Origin: Bromus sterilis
Lineage: Eukaryota; Streptophyta; Magnoliopsida; Poales; Poaceae
Assembly: GCA_950022295.1 (NCBI GenBank)
Contig: OX465598.1
Span: forward strand, 181,841,501-181,905,500
Length of the DNA stretch: 64,000 nt
Direction of reading: 5' to 3'
Part shown: positions 24,149-34,152 of the stretch, piece by piece
Numbering within the stretch: the first letter of the stretch is position 1
Layout: every line of letters begins with the position of its first letter
Notes under the pieces: generated by a model
Told to the model about the DNA's origin: nothing
The model's input: the letters and a program-made list of their open reading frames with translations, nothing else
Databases searched by the model: none
Made by a program: the position numbers and the translations under genes

Positions 24149-27100
24149 TGTCGGGACCCGGGGTTAGCGTATGCAAGTCCAGCTAAGACATAGTCATATG
24201 GAGAGCCGAGAACCGTACCCACTTGTCTAAGCAGACAAGGCCAAGCACAGAAAGTTCTCGGAAAGCATCGTACGTGAGGGGTATCCCATCCAGGCCGGAT
24301 GATCAACTGAGATGGGTCCTCATCATCCGCACACAAGTCTAATGATATGGGTGATGAACTCCCATATTCAAAGACAAGTCGCCTCAACCATACTATCGAC
24401 TATCTAATAACTCTTACATAGACTTACTCCAGACCGATCACTTAGTCGAGGTCTAGGGCGGGCTCGATCATACCGCAAAGTGTGCCCGAGACAGAGTCTC
24501 GAACAATCCATCGCGATGCCCCAAGCTGCGCACATCTAAGGGCCACTTGGTGTATGAAAGACCGCCAGCCAGATCACAACTAAGGTCTCAAAAACCTATA
24601 CAAAGACATGCATGTTATAAACATACACGCAGCACACATACCTTGTATGAACAGTAGGTATCATTGCAATTCTCTACAAAGTATACATTTTTATTGATAA
24701 CTCTTATAGAGTGCACACAGAGATCACAACACATGTGATCCAACATTACAACACAAGCGGAAGCAAAGTATATCTGAGTACAGACAAGTTTAACAAATGG
24801 CTTAAGAAGCCTTATTTAAACACATGCCCTCCACGAGGGAAGCAGTCGTCTGACTAGGACTAGATTAGCTTGATCTTCAGTCGTCCAGCTCGATGAAGAA
24901 GCCACCTTCGGGGTCAGTGGTTTAATCTAAAACATAGATTAAGCAAACGTGAGTACAAAGTCGTACTCAGCAAAACTTACATAAGAACTATACTACTCAT
25001 GCATATGTATCAAGGTAAAGGGAGGTGGGGTTTCACTTGCAGAAGTGCCAGCTTTGACTTGGCTAGTCCTGAACTACGAGTACCAGACTTGAGGTAAGAA
25101 GCGTACACGAGTCCACTACTTTCTCCAACCAATTATACCACTATGGTGCCTTCCTCGACTTCCCCACGAGAAAGCACGCCATAGCACTCACACTTATCTT
25201 GGTGTGTTTTAGAAGTATCCGGTTCAAGTTGTCTAATAATCAAGCTAAGCTTTCCAAGCAGTCCATAACCGCGGACGCGGCTATTCGAATAGTTTTTTTT
25301 AACCCTGTAGGGGTGTACCGCTACACACACATGATCATCATTTACCGCCTTTGATCTCGACACCATTCAAGGGGTGCCAGCGAGGATGCTCACCACAACT
25401 GTTACCTCATAGCCGATCTAGTCCGAGAAAGCCGCCTACTTGGGTTGGCTACAACTATCGTGAACCCGGCCGGTTTACCGAAGTGGACCCAAGTGATGTG
25501 TGTGTGGTGCATAAGCCGGTCTCGGATGAGCCGTTCTCTCACTTAGGATCCAGGCCACAAGCCTACCAGAACTCCGAACTATTGCGACATCTGGACATCG
25601 AAAGGGATGAGTTCGTAAGCTGAGAGGGGTCAGTGAGCCCAATGTGTGGTTGTACTCTTCATCTTGGATCACCACACAAGAACTCGGACTTAGGGCGGTG
25701 TTCAACGAGACAACCCACCGTGTACTCCTACACAGCCTCTCATCGTTCACCTTGTATTAGGGGTAGATTCACCAACACTTTTCTACCATCATCGTCATGA
25801 TCACTACCATCCCGGCTCACATAACAGTATCAACATGGTATCACTCTAAGCATGCAATAAGCAGTAACAATTGCAGGGGCCACATGATAACAATCAACTC
25901 CTCCAGTTGCTAGGATTGTGGTTTGCCTACTACTGTGACAAATGATAGGTCATGCAAAGGAATGGGTTCATCTATGCGGTAGAAACGTAGCATGGTAATC
26001 ATCCTATACAATGCATAAGCGAGACATGAGAGGGAAGTGGGATTTTATCGACATGATCAATGGGGGTTTGCTTGCCTTGCTGACGAGGTTCGGGTTCGGG
26101 GTCTTCAACGAAGGGGGCAGCCTCCTGCTCCGGTTCCACCTCTACTCGACAAACAACAAACAAGGTAGCAAAGTAAATACAATGCACAATCACATGATGG
26201 AAGGTTGAAACTTGATGTATATGCTTTGATGTGTGAAGCAATTCCATTTAAATGGAGTATATTGCAAATTGAATTGCAAATTCAAACTCCAATTTGAATT
26301 CAAACTTAGCCAAGTTACATGTGACATTGTTTGATCAATTTGAAACATTTTGAAATGTGTATGATATGCCTCTGATGTGTGGTTGAAATGTAGCATGTTG
26401 TCATGGTTCAAGTTGCAAAAACTTTTGAATTGAATTTGATTTAATTCCATTTAAATCAAATAGCAAATGCTACTGATCCCATTTAAAATCAACTCAAACA
26501 AAGTTGAAAGTTGGATATTTGGATAGCTTATTTTCCCCTGATCATTTTTCATATACTATTTGTCCAATTTGGAGTTAATATGAATTTTCTATGAATTTCC
26601 AAAGTTTGGGCTATTTTCTGGATTTTCTGGAAATTCTTTAAATCATTTCAATTTCTGAAAATTCATTTACTGCGTCAGCATGAACTCATGCTGGCGTCAG
26701 GGGGGGGGGGCTGACGAGTGGGCCAACCTTGTCAGTGGGTCTGGGGTTAATCCCCGTTTGATTTAAACTGACAGGGGGGTCAAGGGGTCCAGGGCCCCAC
26801 CTGTCATCGACTCCAGGGGGGTTTAGCGCGGGATTAGGGGATAACCCACCGGCGGCTTGACGCCGGTGGCCTGGCCACGGCGGCGCCCTTGCCGGAATCG
26901 ACTAGAGGCCACAGGAGAGGAAGAGGAGACCACCAACGGGTGCAGCGTCGTCGTCCGCGTCGAGAGGAGGCATCAGGGGGTCACGGGGAGGTCGGGAGTG
27001 ACAACGGCGACGTGCTGGGCGGAAGCAGAACGACGGCGAGGTTGGGGGAAGAGGCTAGCGTGCACGGCTTGGGCTGATCTTGCGTGCGTTCGAAAGTTGG

Positions 27101-28178
27101 AACACCCGCGAGTCAAACGCGCGCACTGGGGCGCCGCGAGGAGCACGAGGGCGAGCTCTAGCTCAACCATGGCGGCGAGGAGCTCGGTTCTCATGGCGGA
27201 TTTGACTAGAGGGGTTACGGGGTGTTAGGAGCTTGGGGGAAAAACTCAGAACCTCACCGCGGATCGAACAGAAGCAACAGTAAGCTCGGGGAGGCTTCTA
27301 CGGCGGCGAATAGACGACGGCGAGCTTGCGGGTCCGGCGACTCCTCGATGAAGCTGGCGTCGTCTGCTGAGGCGCTCGGGCTCGACTGATTGAGGGGAAC
27401 GACGAAGACGCCTGCTGCGGTTCTTCTGGACACGGTGGCACGGCGGTCCTCGGGCGGCGACGAAATCGAGCACGGGAGGAGGAGGAGGAGGAAGCTCTGG
27501 AGGGGGGGAATGGATCGGGACGGGAGAGAGACGTCTCTAGGCGCGGGAAGGAGGCACGGGGAGGCCTGGAAGGTGCTCGGCGGCGACGTGTCGTCCACGG
27601 CTGGCTCGGTGGCATTCCACCGAGCAGCTTGGAGGCGCGGGGCGGGGAAGAAGACCCTGCTGCCCTTCTGGGCCGGGTGGGCTGGATGGGCCGGCTTCGC
27701 CTGGTCGTCTGGTAAGTTTTTCTGTTTCTTTTTTCTTTTCTGACATTTGTTTTGCTGTGCTAAATAAATAGCTAGGCATTTTATTAAATGCTGAAAATTT
27801 TTACATGGCCTCATAATAATATGGACTAGGCACTTATAAAGTTTCAACAATTTTAAAATTCAAATAATTTGAATCTTAACGCAAATAGGGGTTTTTGATT
27901 GAATCCAAGGCACTGTTTGAATATTTGAAAAATCCATGAGCATGGGGTGGGTCCCACATCACTTGATATTTGATCACACTCATTGATAAGACTTTTCAAA
28001 AATCTAACATGAACTTTTGGAGAAGATTTTTATCTGGCCTTTTGAATTAATTCATCTGGGGGGGTTTCCATCTCCCATTTTGCTTTTGATTTTTGATTTC
28101 AAAGATTTCTTTTGAAAATTGAACATGATGCAAGTGACTTTCTAACCCTAGCACATTACCTAACAGAGGGTTCTGACA
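24149..28178 (-). repeat. left (3') LTR of D2
   Basis: It starts TGTCGGGACCCGG and ends GGTTCTGACA on the + strand. Compared with the right LTR it lacks about 50 bases near 27440 (present at about 37413-37465) and differs at scattered bases. It is AT-rich at both ends with a GC-rich block at about 26830-27710, whose open frames on both strands I do not call as genes. Confidence 0.93.
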
Positions 28179-28195
28179 ACTCGCCCCCACTCAAC
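28179..28195 (-). other. polypurine tract of D2
   Basis: The minus strand reads GTTGAGTGGGGGCGAGT directly before the LTR start TGTCAGAACC. Together with 28199-28215 it still lies within the pol reading frame. Confidence 0.85.
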
Positions 28196-28198
28196 AGA

Positions 28199-28215
28199 AT
28201 CTCGTCCCGAGATTC
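28199..28215. other. palindrome AATCTCGTCCCGAGATT next to the D2 polypurine tract
   Basis: The 17-base near-perfect palindrome encodes residues SRDEI of pol on the minus strand. Versions of it occur at the same distance from the polypurine tract in A (46066-46084), C (9722-9740) and E (18250-18267). Confidence 0.8.
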
Positions 28216-29712
28216 AGAAGTCTGCGGGAGGAAGGTGGGGTACTCGGCACTGAGACGGTCTTCTCTTTCCCACGTAGCTTCTCTCTCAGAGTGGTGTGAC
28301 CATTGCACTTTCAGAAACCTAATCTTCTGACGACGAGTGACACGCTCTGCGGAATCAAGAATACGAACGGGGTATTCTCGATAAGCAAGGTCATCTTGGA
28401 GATCAAGCGTTTCATGGTCGACTTCGCGGATGGGGTCCTTGAAGCAATGCCTGAGTTGGGACACATGGAATACATCATGTAATCGGGAAAGGTGCGGGGG
28501 TAGTTCAAGTTGGTAGGCAACTTCTCCACGTTTAGCAAGAATGCGGAAAGGTCCGATGTAACGTGGGGCCAACTTGCCTTTGATACCGAAACGTTGGGTT
28601 CCCTTCAGAGGATTAACCCGACGATAAGCCTTCTCATCCAGATTGTAGCTCTCTTGCCTATGATGACGATCATAGTAGCTTTTCTGACGAGACTGGGCTG
28701 CTTTCAATTGATCACGAACAATGCGAACTTGCTCTTCTGCTTCTTTGATCATGTCCGGTCCAAAGAATTGTCTTTCACCGGTTTCTGACCAGTTTAGTGG
28801 TGTTCGACATCGTCGTCCATATAGGAGTTCACCGGTTTCTGACTGAGGATGGAAAGCTGTACTAAAGGAGAGATGAGTTGCCATAGCATTCTGAAAGCTT
28901 CCCCAAAATCTAGAGGTGAAAAGGCTACCGCGATCAAAATTGATTTCCAAAGGAACACCATGAAGGGATACAATTCTAGAGACGTACAAGTCCGCTAACT
29001 GGCTAGCAGTTATAGACTCGCGAACCGGAAGGAAGTGAGAAACTTTGGAAAGCCTATCTATGACAACGAAGATGGCATTGTTTCCTTTCTGGGTTCTTGG
29101 AAAGCCGGTGAGGAAGTCCATACCGACTTTGTCCCATTTCCACTCGGGAATAGACAAAGATTGAAGTGTACCAGCAGGTCTTTGATGTTCTTCCTTAATG
29201 CGACGACAAACATCACATTCGGCAACAAATTGAGCAATGTCTCTCTTCATCCTAGTCCACCAAAATCTCTGGCGTAGATCTCGGTACATTTTTGTGCTAC
29301 CGGGATGAATCGAGAGGGGTGTGTCATGGGCTTCTTTGAGGATGAGTTGCCTTAGTTCCCTATTCTTAGGTACTACCAAACGATTTCCAAAGAATACCGT
29401 TCCTTTACTATCTGTGGCGAAACATTTAGCAACTCCGCTAGCAATGTTCTCCTTGATCCGGCGAACACCTCGTGCACGCCTTTGGGCAACTATGATTTGA
29501 TCCTCAAGAGTTGGTTTCGCCACCAAGGTAGAAAGATAGCCATGAGGAACAATCTCAAGATTGAGCTTGCGAAATTCCTCATGAAGAAGTGGTTGATACT
29601 GTTGTAACATGAGGTTGTTACAATACGACTTACGACTTAGTGCATCAGCCATGACATTGGCTTTGCCTGGGGTGTAAGAAATTCCTAAGTCATAATCTTT
29701 TATCAACTCAAT

Positions 29713-30171
29713 CTAGCGTCTTTGCCTGAGATTAAGTTCTGGCTGGATGAAAATGTATTTGAGGCTTTGGTGGTCGGAATAGATCTCACAACGATTACCA
29801 AGGAGGTAATGTCGCCAAGTTGTTAGGGCATGAACTACGGCAGCGAGTTCAAGGTCATGGGTAGGATAGTTCTCTTCATGTGGCCGCAACTGGCGTGAAG
29901 CATAAGCTACCACATGTCGATATTGCAGAAGTATGCATCCTAACCCTTGCCGTGATGCGTCACAATAGATCTCGAAATCCTTTTTGGTGTCTGGAGGTGC
30001 AAGTACGGGTGCAGAAGTCAACCTTCTTTTTAGCTCTTGAAAGCTTTCCTCGCACTTGGGAGTCCATAGGAATTTCTTATCTTTCTTGAGGAGTTCAGTT
30101 AGAGGCTTTGCAACTTTAGAAAAGTTCTCGACGAAGCGACGGCAATAGCTGGCTAGGCCAAGAAAACTCCT
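29713..30171 (-). pseudogene. D2 pol: RNase H segment
   Basis: Between the in-frame stop at 30172-30174 (just after PPESVK) and the TAG stop at 29710-29712 the frame encodes the RT connection and RNase H: TSAPVLAPPDTKKDFEIYCD, GCILLQYRHVVAYASRQLR and HDLELAAVVHALTTWRHYL with SDHQSLKYIF. The DAS, E and SDH acidic residues of RNase H are visible. It would remove the RNA strand during reverse transcription. Two point stops at its ends split an otherwise continuous frame with the neighbouring segments. Confidence 0.9.
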
Positions 30172-30174
30172 AAC

Positions 30175-30498
30175 TTACTTAACCGATTCAGGTGGAGCCC
30201 AGTCAAGGACGGCCTGAACTCTCTCGGGATTCACAGCAATGCCTTTTGCAGAAATCACGTGGCCTAAGTAGGTCACTTCTGGTAGCCAAAATTCACACTT
30301 GGAGAATTTAGCATACAGGCGATCCTCTCTAAGTTTCATCAATACCAGCTTTAGGTGTTCGGCATGTTCTTCTTCCTTCTTCGAGTAGATGAGAATGTCA
30401 TCAAGATAAACTACAACAAATTTATCTAAGTACTCCATGAAGATCGAATTCATCATGCGTGAGAAAGTGGCGGGGGAATTGGTTAAACCAAAGGACAT
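30175..30498 (-). pseudogene. D2 pol: RT palm and thumb
   Basis: 107 codons encode the second half of the RT catalytic core: MSFGLTNSPATFSRMMN, then the active-site motif VVYLDDILIYS and the thumb block FWLPEVTYLGHVIS. The YLDD aspartates are intact. Upstream, a frameshift at about 30500 and the stop at 30576-30578 separate it from the RT fingers in the gag-pro frame. Downstream it ends at a single in-frame stop at 30172-30174. Confidence 0.92.
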
Positions 30499-30575
30499 GA
30501 CGTGTACTCGTAAAGATCATAACGAGTAGTAAAAGCCGTTTTGGGAATGTCCTCGTTTCGGATTTTGATTTGATG

Positions 30576-32405
30576 CTAACCTAATCTCAAATCCATCTTG
30601 GAGAAGACAGAGGATCCTGCAAGTTGATCATAAAGATCATTGATCCTGGGAAATGGGTACTTGTTCTTTATCGTCGCTAAATTTAGCGGGCGATAGTCTA
30701 TGCACATCCTTTCTGTTCCATCTTTCTTCGTTACGAACAGAACGGGGCAACCCCATGGCGATGAGCTAGGGCGGATGAAGCCTTTTTCCAACAAAGCTTC
30801 CAGTTGGGTTTTAAGCTCAGCTAACTCACGTGGGGCCATTTTGTATGGGCGTCTAGAAATTGGTGCGGTTCCTGGCACAAGGTCCACTATAAAATCTACA
30901 CATCTGTCGGGTGGCATGCCCGGAAGCTCTTCAGGAAAGACATCCGGGAAGTCACGAACCACCGGAATATCTTCAAGTTCGGGAAGGGGAAGTACATTCA
31001 AGGAATGCACTTGGGTTCTTGTTCTGGGTGAGGTATAGTTGACGCTTTTTCCTGAAGGGTGGGTGAGTTTCATGGATTTGCCTCTGCAATCCAGGTAGGC
31101 ATTCTGTCTTGATAGCCAATCCATGCCAAGGATGACATCAATATCTGAAGATTTGAGGGCTATGAGTGAAGCAAGGAATACTAAACCCTCAATTGCAATT
31201 TGATTACCATGGCTTACTCTATTAGTTTGCCATCTTGACCCTGGAGTTTGAATAATCATTGGGGTGGACAATTCAACAAAGGATAACTCATGACGAAGGG
31301 CATAACTTTCCGACATGAATGAATGAGATGCTCCTGGGTTGAAAAGAACGGAAGTAGGAACATGATTGACTAGGAGCGTACCAAGAATGACGTCAGTGGT
31401 GTCGTCGGTCTCTTCAGCGGCAATCTGGTTCACACGTCCACGAGTGGCGGGAGGAGCGGGTTTGGTGGTGTAGACCTTCTGGGGGGGCTTTCCATGACCA
31501 TTGTTGTTGCCTCCGGCACGGGGTGGAGCATTCTGATTCTCTAGCTGGTTCTGGGGACAATCACGAGAGTATTGGCCTGCCTGACCACATTTGTAAAAGG
31601 CTCCAAAGACAGTGCGTGGAGCTGGGTTGTTTGGTGGAGCTGGGTGGACTTGAGTTGGTGGACGAGGCGCCACATAGGATGGCCTCGGTGGGTTGTTCTG
31701 GCGGAACATACTATTGGGGATCCAGATCTTGCGCTTCTGGGAGCCTGAACTGGATGATCCATCGTCTCTAGGGTGTTTGCGAAAGTCGTTGGGGGTGTTC
31801 ATGTCCTCTGCCTTGATGGCCTTGTTGACAAGGACTTGGAAGGTGGAAAAGTCATGTAGGTTGAGCTCACGACGGAGTCCAGAATTTAGTCCACGACGGA
31901 ACCTCTCTTGCTTCTTGGAGTCGGTGGAGACTTCTTCAGTAGCATAACGAGCAAGTCGGTTGAATTCACGACTAAACTCGTCAACAGTCCTTCTGCCTTC
32001 AGTGAGGTTGCAGAACTCACGCTTGCGGTCCATAAGACCCTTGGGAATGTGGTGCTCACGGAAGGAAGTGCAGAATTCATCCCAAGATGCCGGCGGTCCA
32101 ACGGGACGCATATTCAGGAAGTTCTCCCACCAAGAGCTAGCTACACCTTCAAGGTGATCGGTGGCATAGCTGACCTTGTCGCCATTTGCAACATGGCCTG
32201 CTTGGAGCTTCCTCTCGATGATGCAAAGCCAGTCATCGGCGTCAAGGGGCTCGGTGGAGTAACTGAAAACCGGGGGATGAAGCCGGATGAAGTCATTCAG
32301 GGACACCAACTCGTTGCGCTGCTGAGTGGTGTTGCGAGCAATGACTTCCGGCAGATGGTGAGAGTCTCGGCGGTTCCTCTCAACCTCCATCAGAACCTGA
32401 GCCAT
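30576..32405 (-). pseudogene. D2 gag, protease and N-terminal RT (609-codon frame)
   Basis: One open frame covers a retrotransposon gag domain (about residues 50-190, with SSWWENFLNMRP and WDEFCTSFREHHIP), a nucleocapsid-like knuckle (270-284), a retropepsin-like domain (about 335-460) and the RT fingers (from about 540, FVTKKDGTERMCIDYRPLN). Gag would build the virus-like particle and protease would cleave the polyprotein. Key residues are lost although the frame is open: the knuckle reads FYKCGQAGQYSRDCP, lacking the first Cys and the His, and the protease active site reads NPGAS where D(S/T)GAS is usual. The frame ends at a TAG stop after KMDLRLG, where the RT would continue. MAQVLMEVERNR is a plausible start. 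Confidence 0.93.
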
Positions 32406-32823
32406 CGTGGGTGGGGTGGAAGGTTGCCTTCCTCCTGTTCATTCCCACGACCCTGGTTACGACCAAGCTGGCCACGGGTTCCTTGAGACATCCTGAAGGT
32501 GAAAAACCAAAGTCAAACAGAGTTGATTGGAAGAGTCTAATCAAGGTATTGAAGTACTGGAAGGATTACAGAGCAAAGGAAGTAATCATCTTGACAACAT
32601 GGTGATAAAGCATACAAGCCATATATTCACAAGCTGTCATACAAACCATACATCGTTTTAGTACAAGCACCAAGCTAATACAAACGTGATGAAGATGATA
32701 CATCCTTTAGAGGCACTCTGACTTCCTATACATTATTTATCTAAACCTCTGGAACTTAGAACACCTTGCGTACAATATACTAAGATACTACTACCTCCTC
32801 ACTAAGTAAGACCACAGGCGGTC
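32406..32823 (-). mobile_element. D2 spacer between upstream frame and gag
   Basis: About 420 bases separate the stop of the upstream frame (32824) from the likely gag start (32405). I see no domain here. It may hold the splice or initiation signals for gag, but nothing in it can be named. Confidence 0.5.
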
Positions 32824-33471
32824 TCACTCATCTCCATCTCCATAGTAGTCCTCGTAAAAGTTACCCGCGTATCCCGGTAGCTGAAGGTGACCATCGGAAA
32901 ACACGGAGGCCTGTGGACCCTGATATCCATTTGGGCAAGGATGGGGCCTAGGTCCAACGTAGGGTGGAAGCAGAGGACCACGGGGTGGAAAAATGCCTCC
33001 AATCTCGGGCCAAGCAACTCGAGAAGGCATCTGAGTCCTCACAGGGTAGATAGCGTCATACTCAACTGATCCAACACTCACGAAGGGTGCCAATAGTGTC
33101 AGTGCTCGATACAGACGAACACGAGTGGCGTGAAGCTCGAAACGGAGAGCGTGTGCATCACGATCTCGATCACTAGCAAATCTAGCAGTCATCTGAAGCA
33201 CTGGATCTTCTGCAGAGTGATCTGAGTAGAGTCCGGTGTAATATCCCTCTTCTCCTGGAAGTGCAGCAGGGATATAGCGGAATAAGGTATCTCTCAGCAT
33301 AGTGTGCTCCTCTCTCAGCAGGGTAATACATGAGTATGCAGCATCGACGGTGTACTCAGGATACCATCGATATCCCACATAGGACATCATCTCGATCAAC
33401 GTGGCGGGATGGCCACGCACACCGAGGCACCTAGTCAAACGAACAATCTGCCGAGGGGGAAGATCTGCCAT
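32824..33471 (-). CDS. unrecognised 215-codon frame between PBS and gag of D2
   Basis: A sense-strand frame starting MADLPPRQIVRL runs 215 codons to a stop at 32824, upstream of gag. No standard retroelement domain is recognisable. Visible features are an N-terminal basic and hydrophobic part, a middle part rich in Arg, Leu and Ala (RDRDAHALRFELHATRVRLY), and a Pro/Gly/Tyr-rich C-terminus ending in acidic YYGDGDE. A direct duplication (33344-33480 and 33603-33739) repeats the first 44 or so codons, so a second start lies at 33728-33730 in another frame and the ancestral protein was probably longer. It could be an accessory protein of this retrotransposon lineage; it could also be a chance frame. 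Function unknown. Confidence 0.5.
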   Translation of the reverse strand: MADLPPRQIVRLTRCLGVRGHPATLIEMMSYVGYRWYPEYTVDAAYSCITLLREEHTMLRDTLFRYIPAALPGEEGYYTGLYSDHSAEDPVLQMTARFASDRDRDAHALRFELHATRVRLYRALTLLAPFVSVGSVEYDAIYPVRTQMPSRVAWPEIGGIFPPRGPLLPPYVGPRPHPCPNGYQGPQASVFSDGHLQLPGYAGNFYEDYYGDGDE

Positions 33472-33739
33472 CTGAAACAGCAATGTTCTCGGTAATTCCA
33501 ATGCCATGTCCAAAGTGGATAGGCTGAGTGACTCCAACGTGGTGCGGATAGATCCGGACAATGCAGTGGAACTGGGTCTGGTTGAAGTCGTGGAACTGCT
33601 CCTCGACGGTGTACTCAGGATACCATCGATATCCCACATAGGACATCATCTCGATCAACGTGGCGGGATGGCCACGCACACCGAGGCACCTGGTCAAACG
33701 AACAATCTGCCGAGGGGGAAGATCTGCCATCTGAAACAG
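33344..33739. repeat. direct duplication in the D2 leader (137 bp, period 259)
   Basis: 33344-33480 and 33603-33739 are identical except for one base seen (CTAGTC against CTGGTC). The 122 bases between them belong to the upstream frame. Near identity shows that the duplication is recent relative to the divergence of the element. Confidence 0.93.
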
Positions 33740-34136
33740 AAAGAAGGAGTTTGCAAATGCATCAGATTATGAGATAAACCTGGAATGACTCGGACAGCAT
33801 AACGGCTGTAATTGCAAGAAAAAGACAATTTCTTACAACATGGAAACAGCACTTACATACGATGTAAGAAATAAGGAAGCATAACCACTCTAACCAACCG
33901 ATCACAGCCTTCCTACGGCTACAAGGAAGCAAACAACGAGATGTTCTAATCAGACAGAGGAAAGCCTAGTCCTATCTTCTAGTAGAATAAGATGAGGGTG
34001 ACTCAGAACTCAGAACGAAGAGGGCAAGGAGAAAAAAGAAGCCTTACGTTGTTCCCTTATATACCCAGAGTAACAATATAGCTATAGAAGGCTAGACTCG
34101 ACTTCGTCCAAGGCTGCTAGTCCTACAGTCAGTCCT
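33740..34136 (-). mobile_element. D2 leader between PBS and the upstream frame
   Basis: About 400 non-coding bases follow the primer binding site. Nothing beyond leader sequence can be recognised. Confidence 0.6.
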
Positions 34137-34150
34137 GCTCTGATACCAAG
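34137..34150 (-). other. primer binding site of D2
   Basis: The + strand GCTCTGATACCAAG is the reverse complement of CTTGGTATCAGAGC (tRNA-iMet type). The LTR starts two bases further at 34153. Confidence 0.92.
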
Positions 34151-34152
34151 TC

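Larger units (their letters stand above)
28156..29706 (-). pseudogene. D2 pol: end of RNase H, integrase and chromodomain-like tail
   Basis: This 516-codon open frame starts downstream of a TAG stop at 29710-29712 and is in frame with the RNase H segment before it. Residues 1-25 are the RNase H/integrase linker (GKANVMADALSR). The integrase zinc-binding residues are H127, H134, C164 and C167; D197 (GMDFLTG) and D258 (NFDRG) are two of the three catalytic acids. The third, a glutamate, is lost: after HPQ at about 288 roughly 50 residues are missing and the chain jumps to YGRRCRTP. Residues 444-492 (YPVRILD to YPTFL) form a chromodomain-like tail that in chromoviruses directs integration. The stop codon lies 20-22 bases inside the LTR. 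The product would be catalytically dead. Confidence 0.93.

Noticed and set aside
31908..32486. 192-codon + strand frame opposite gag
   Set aside because: It is the antisense shadow of the D2 gag frame, which has recognisable gag motifs.
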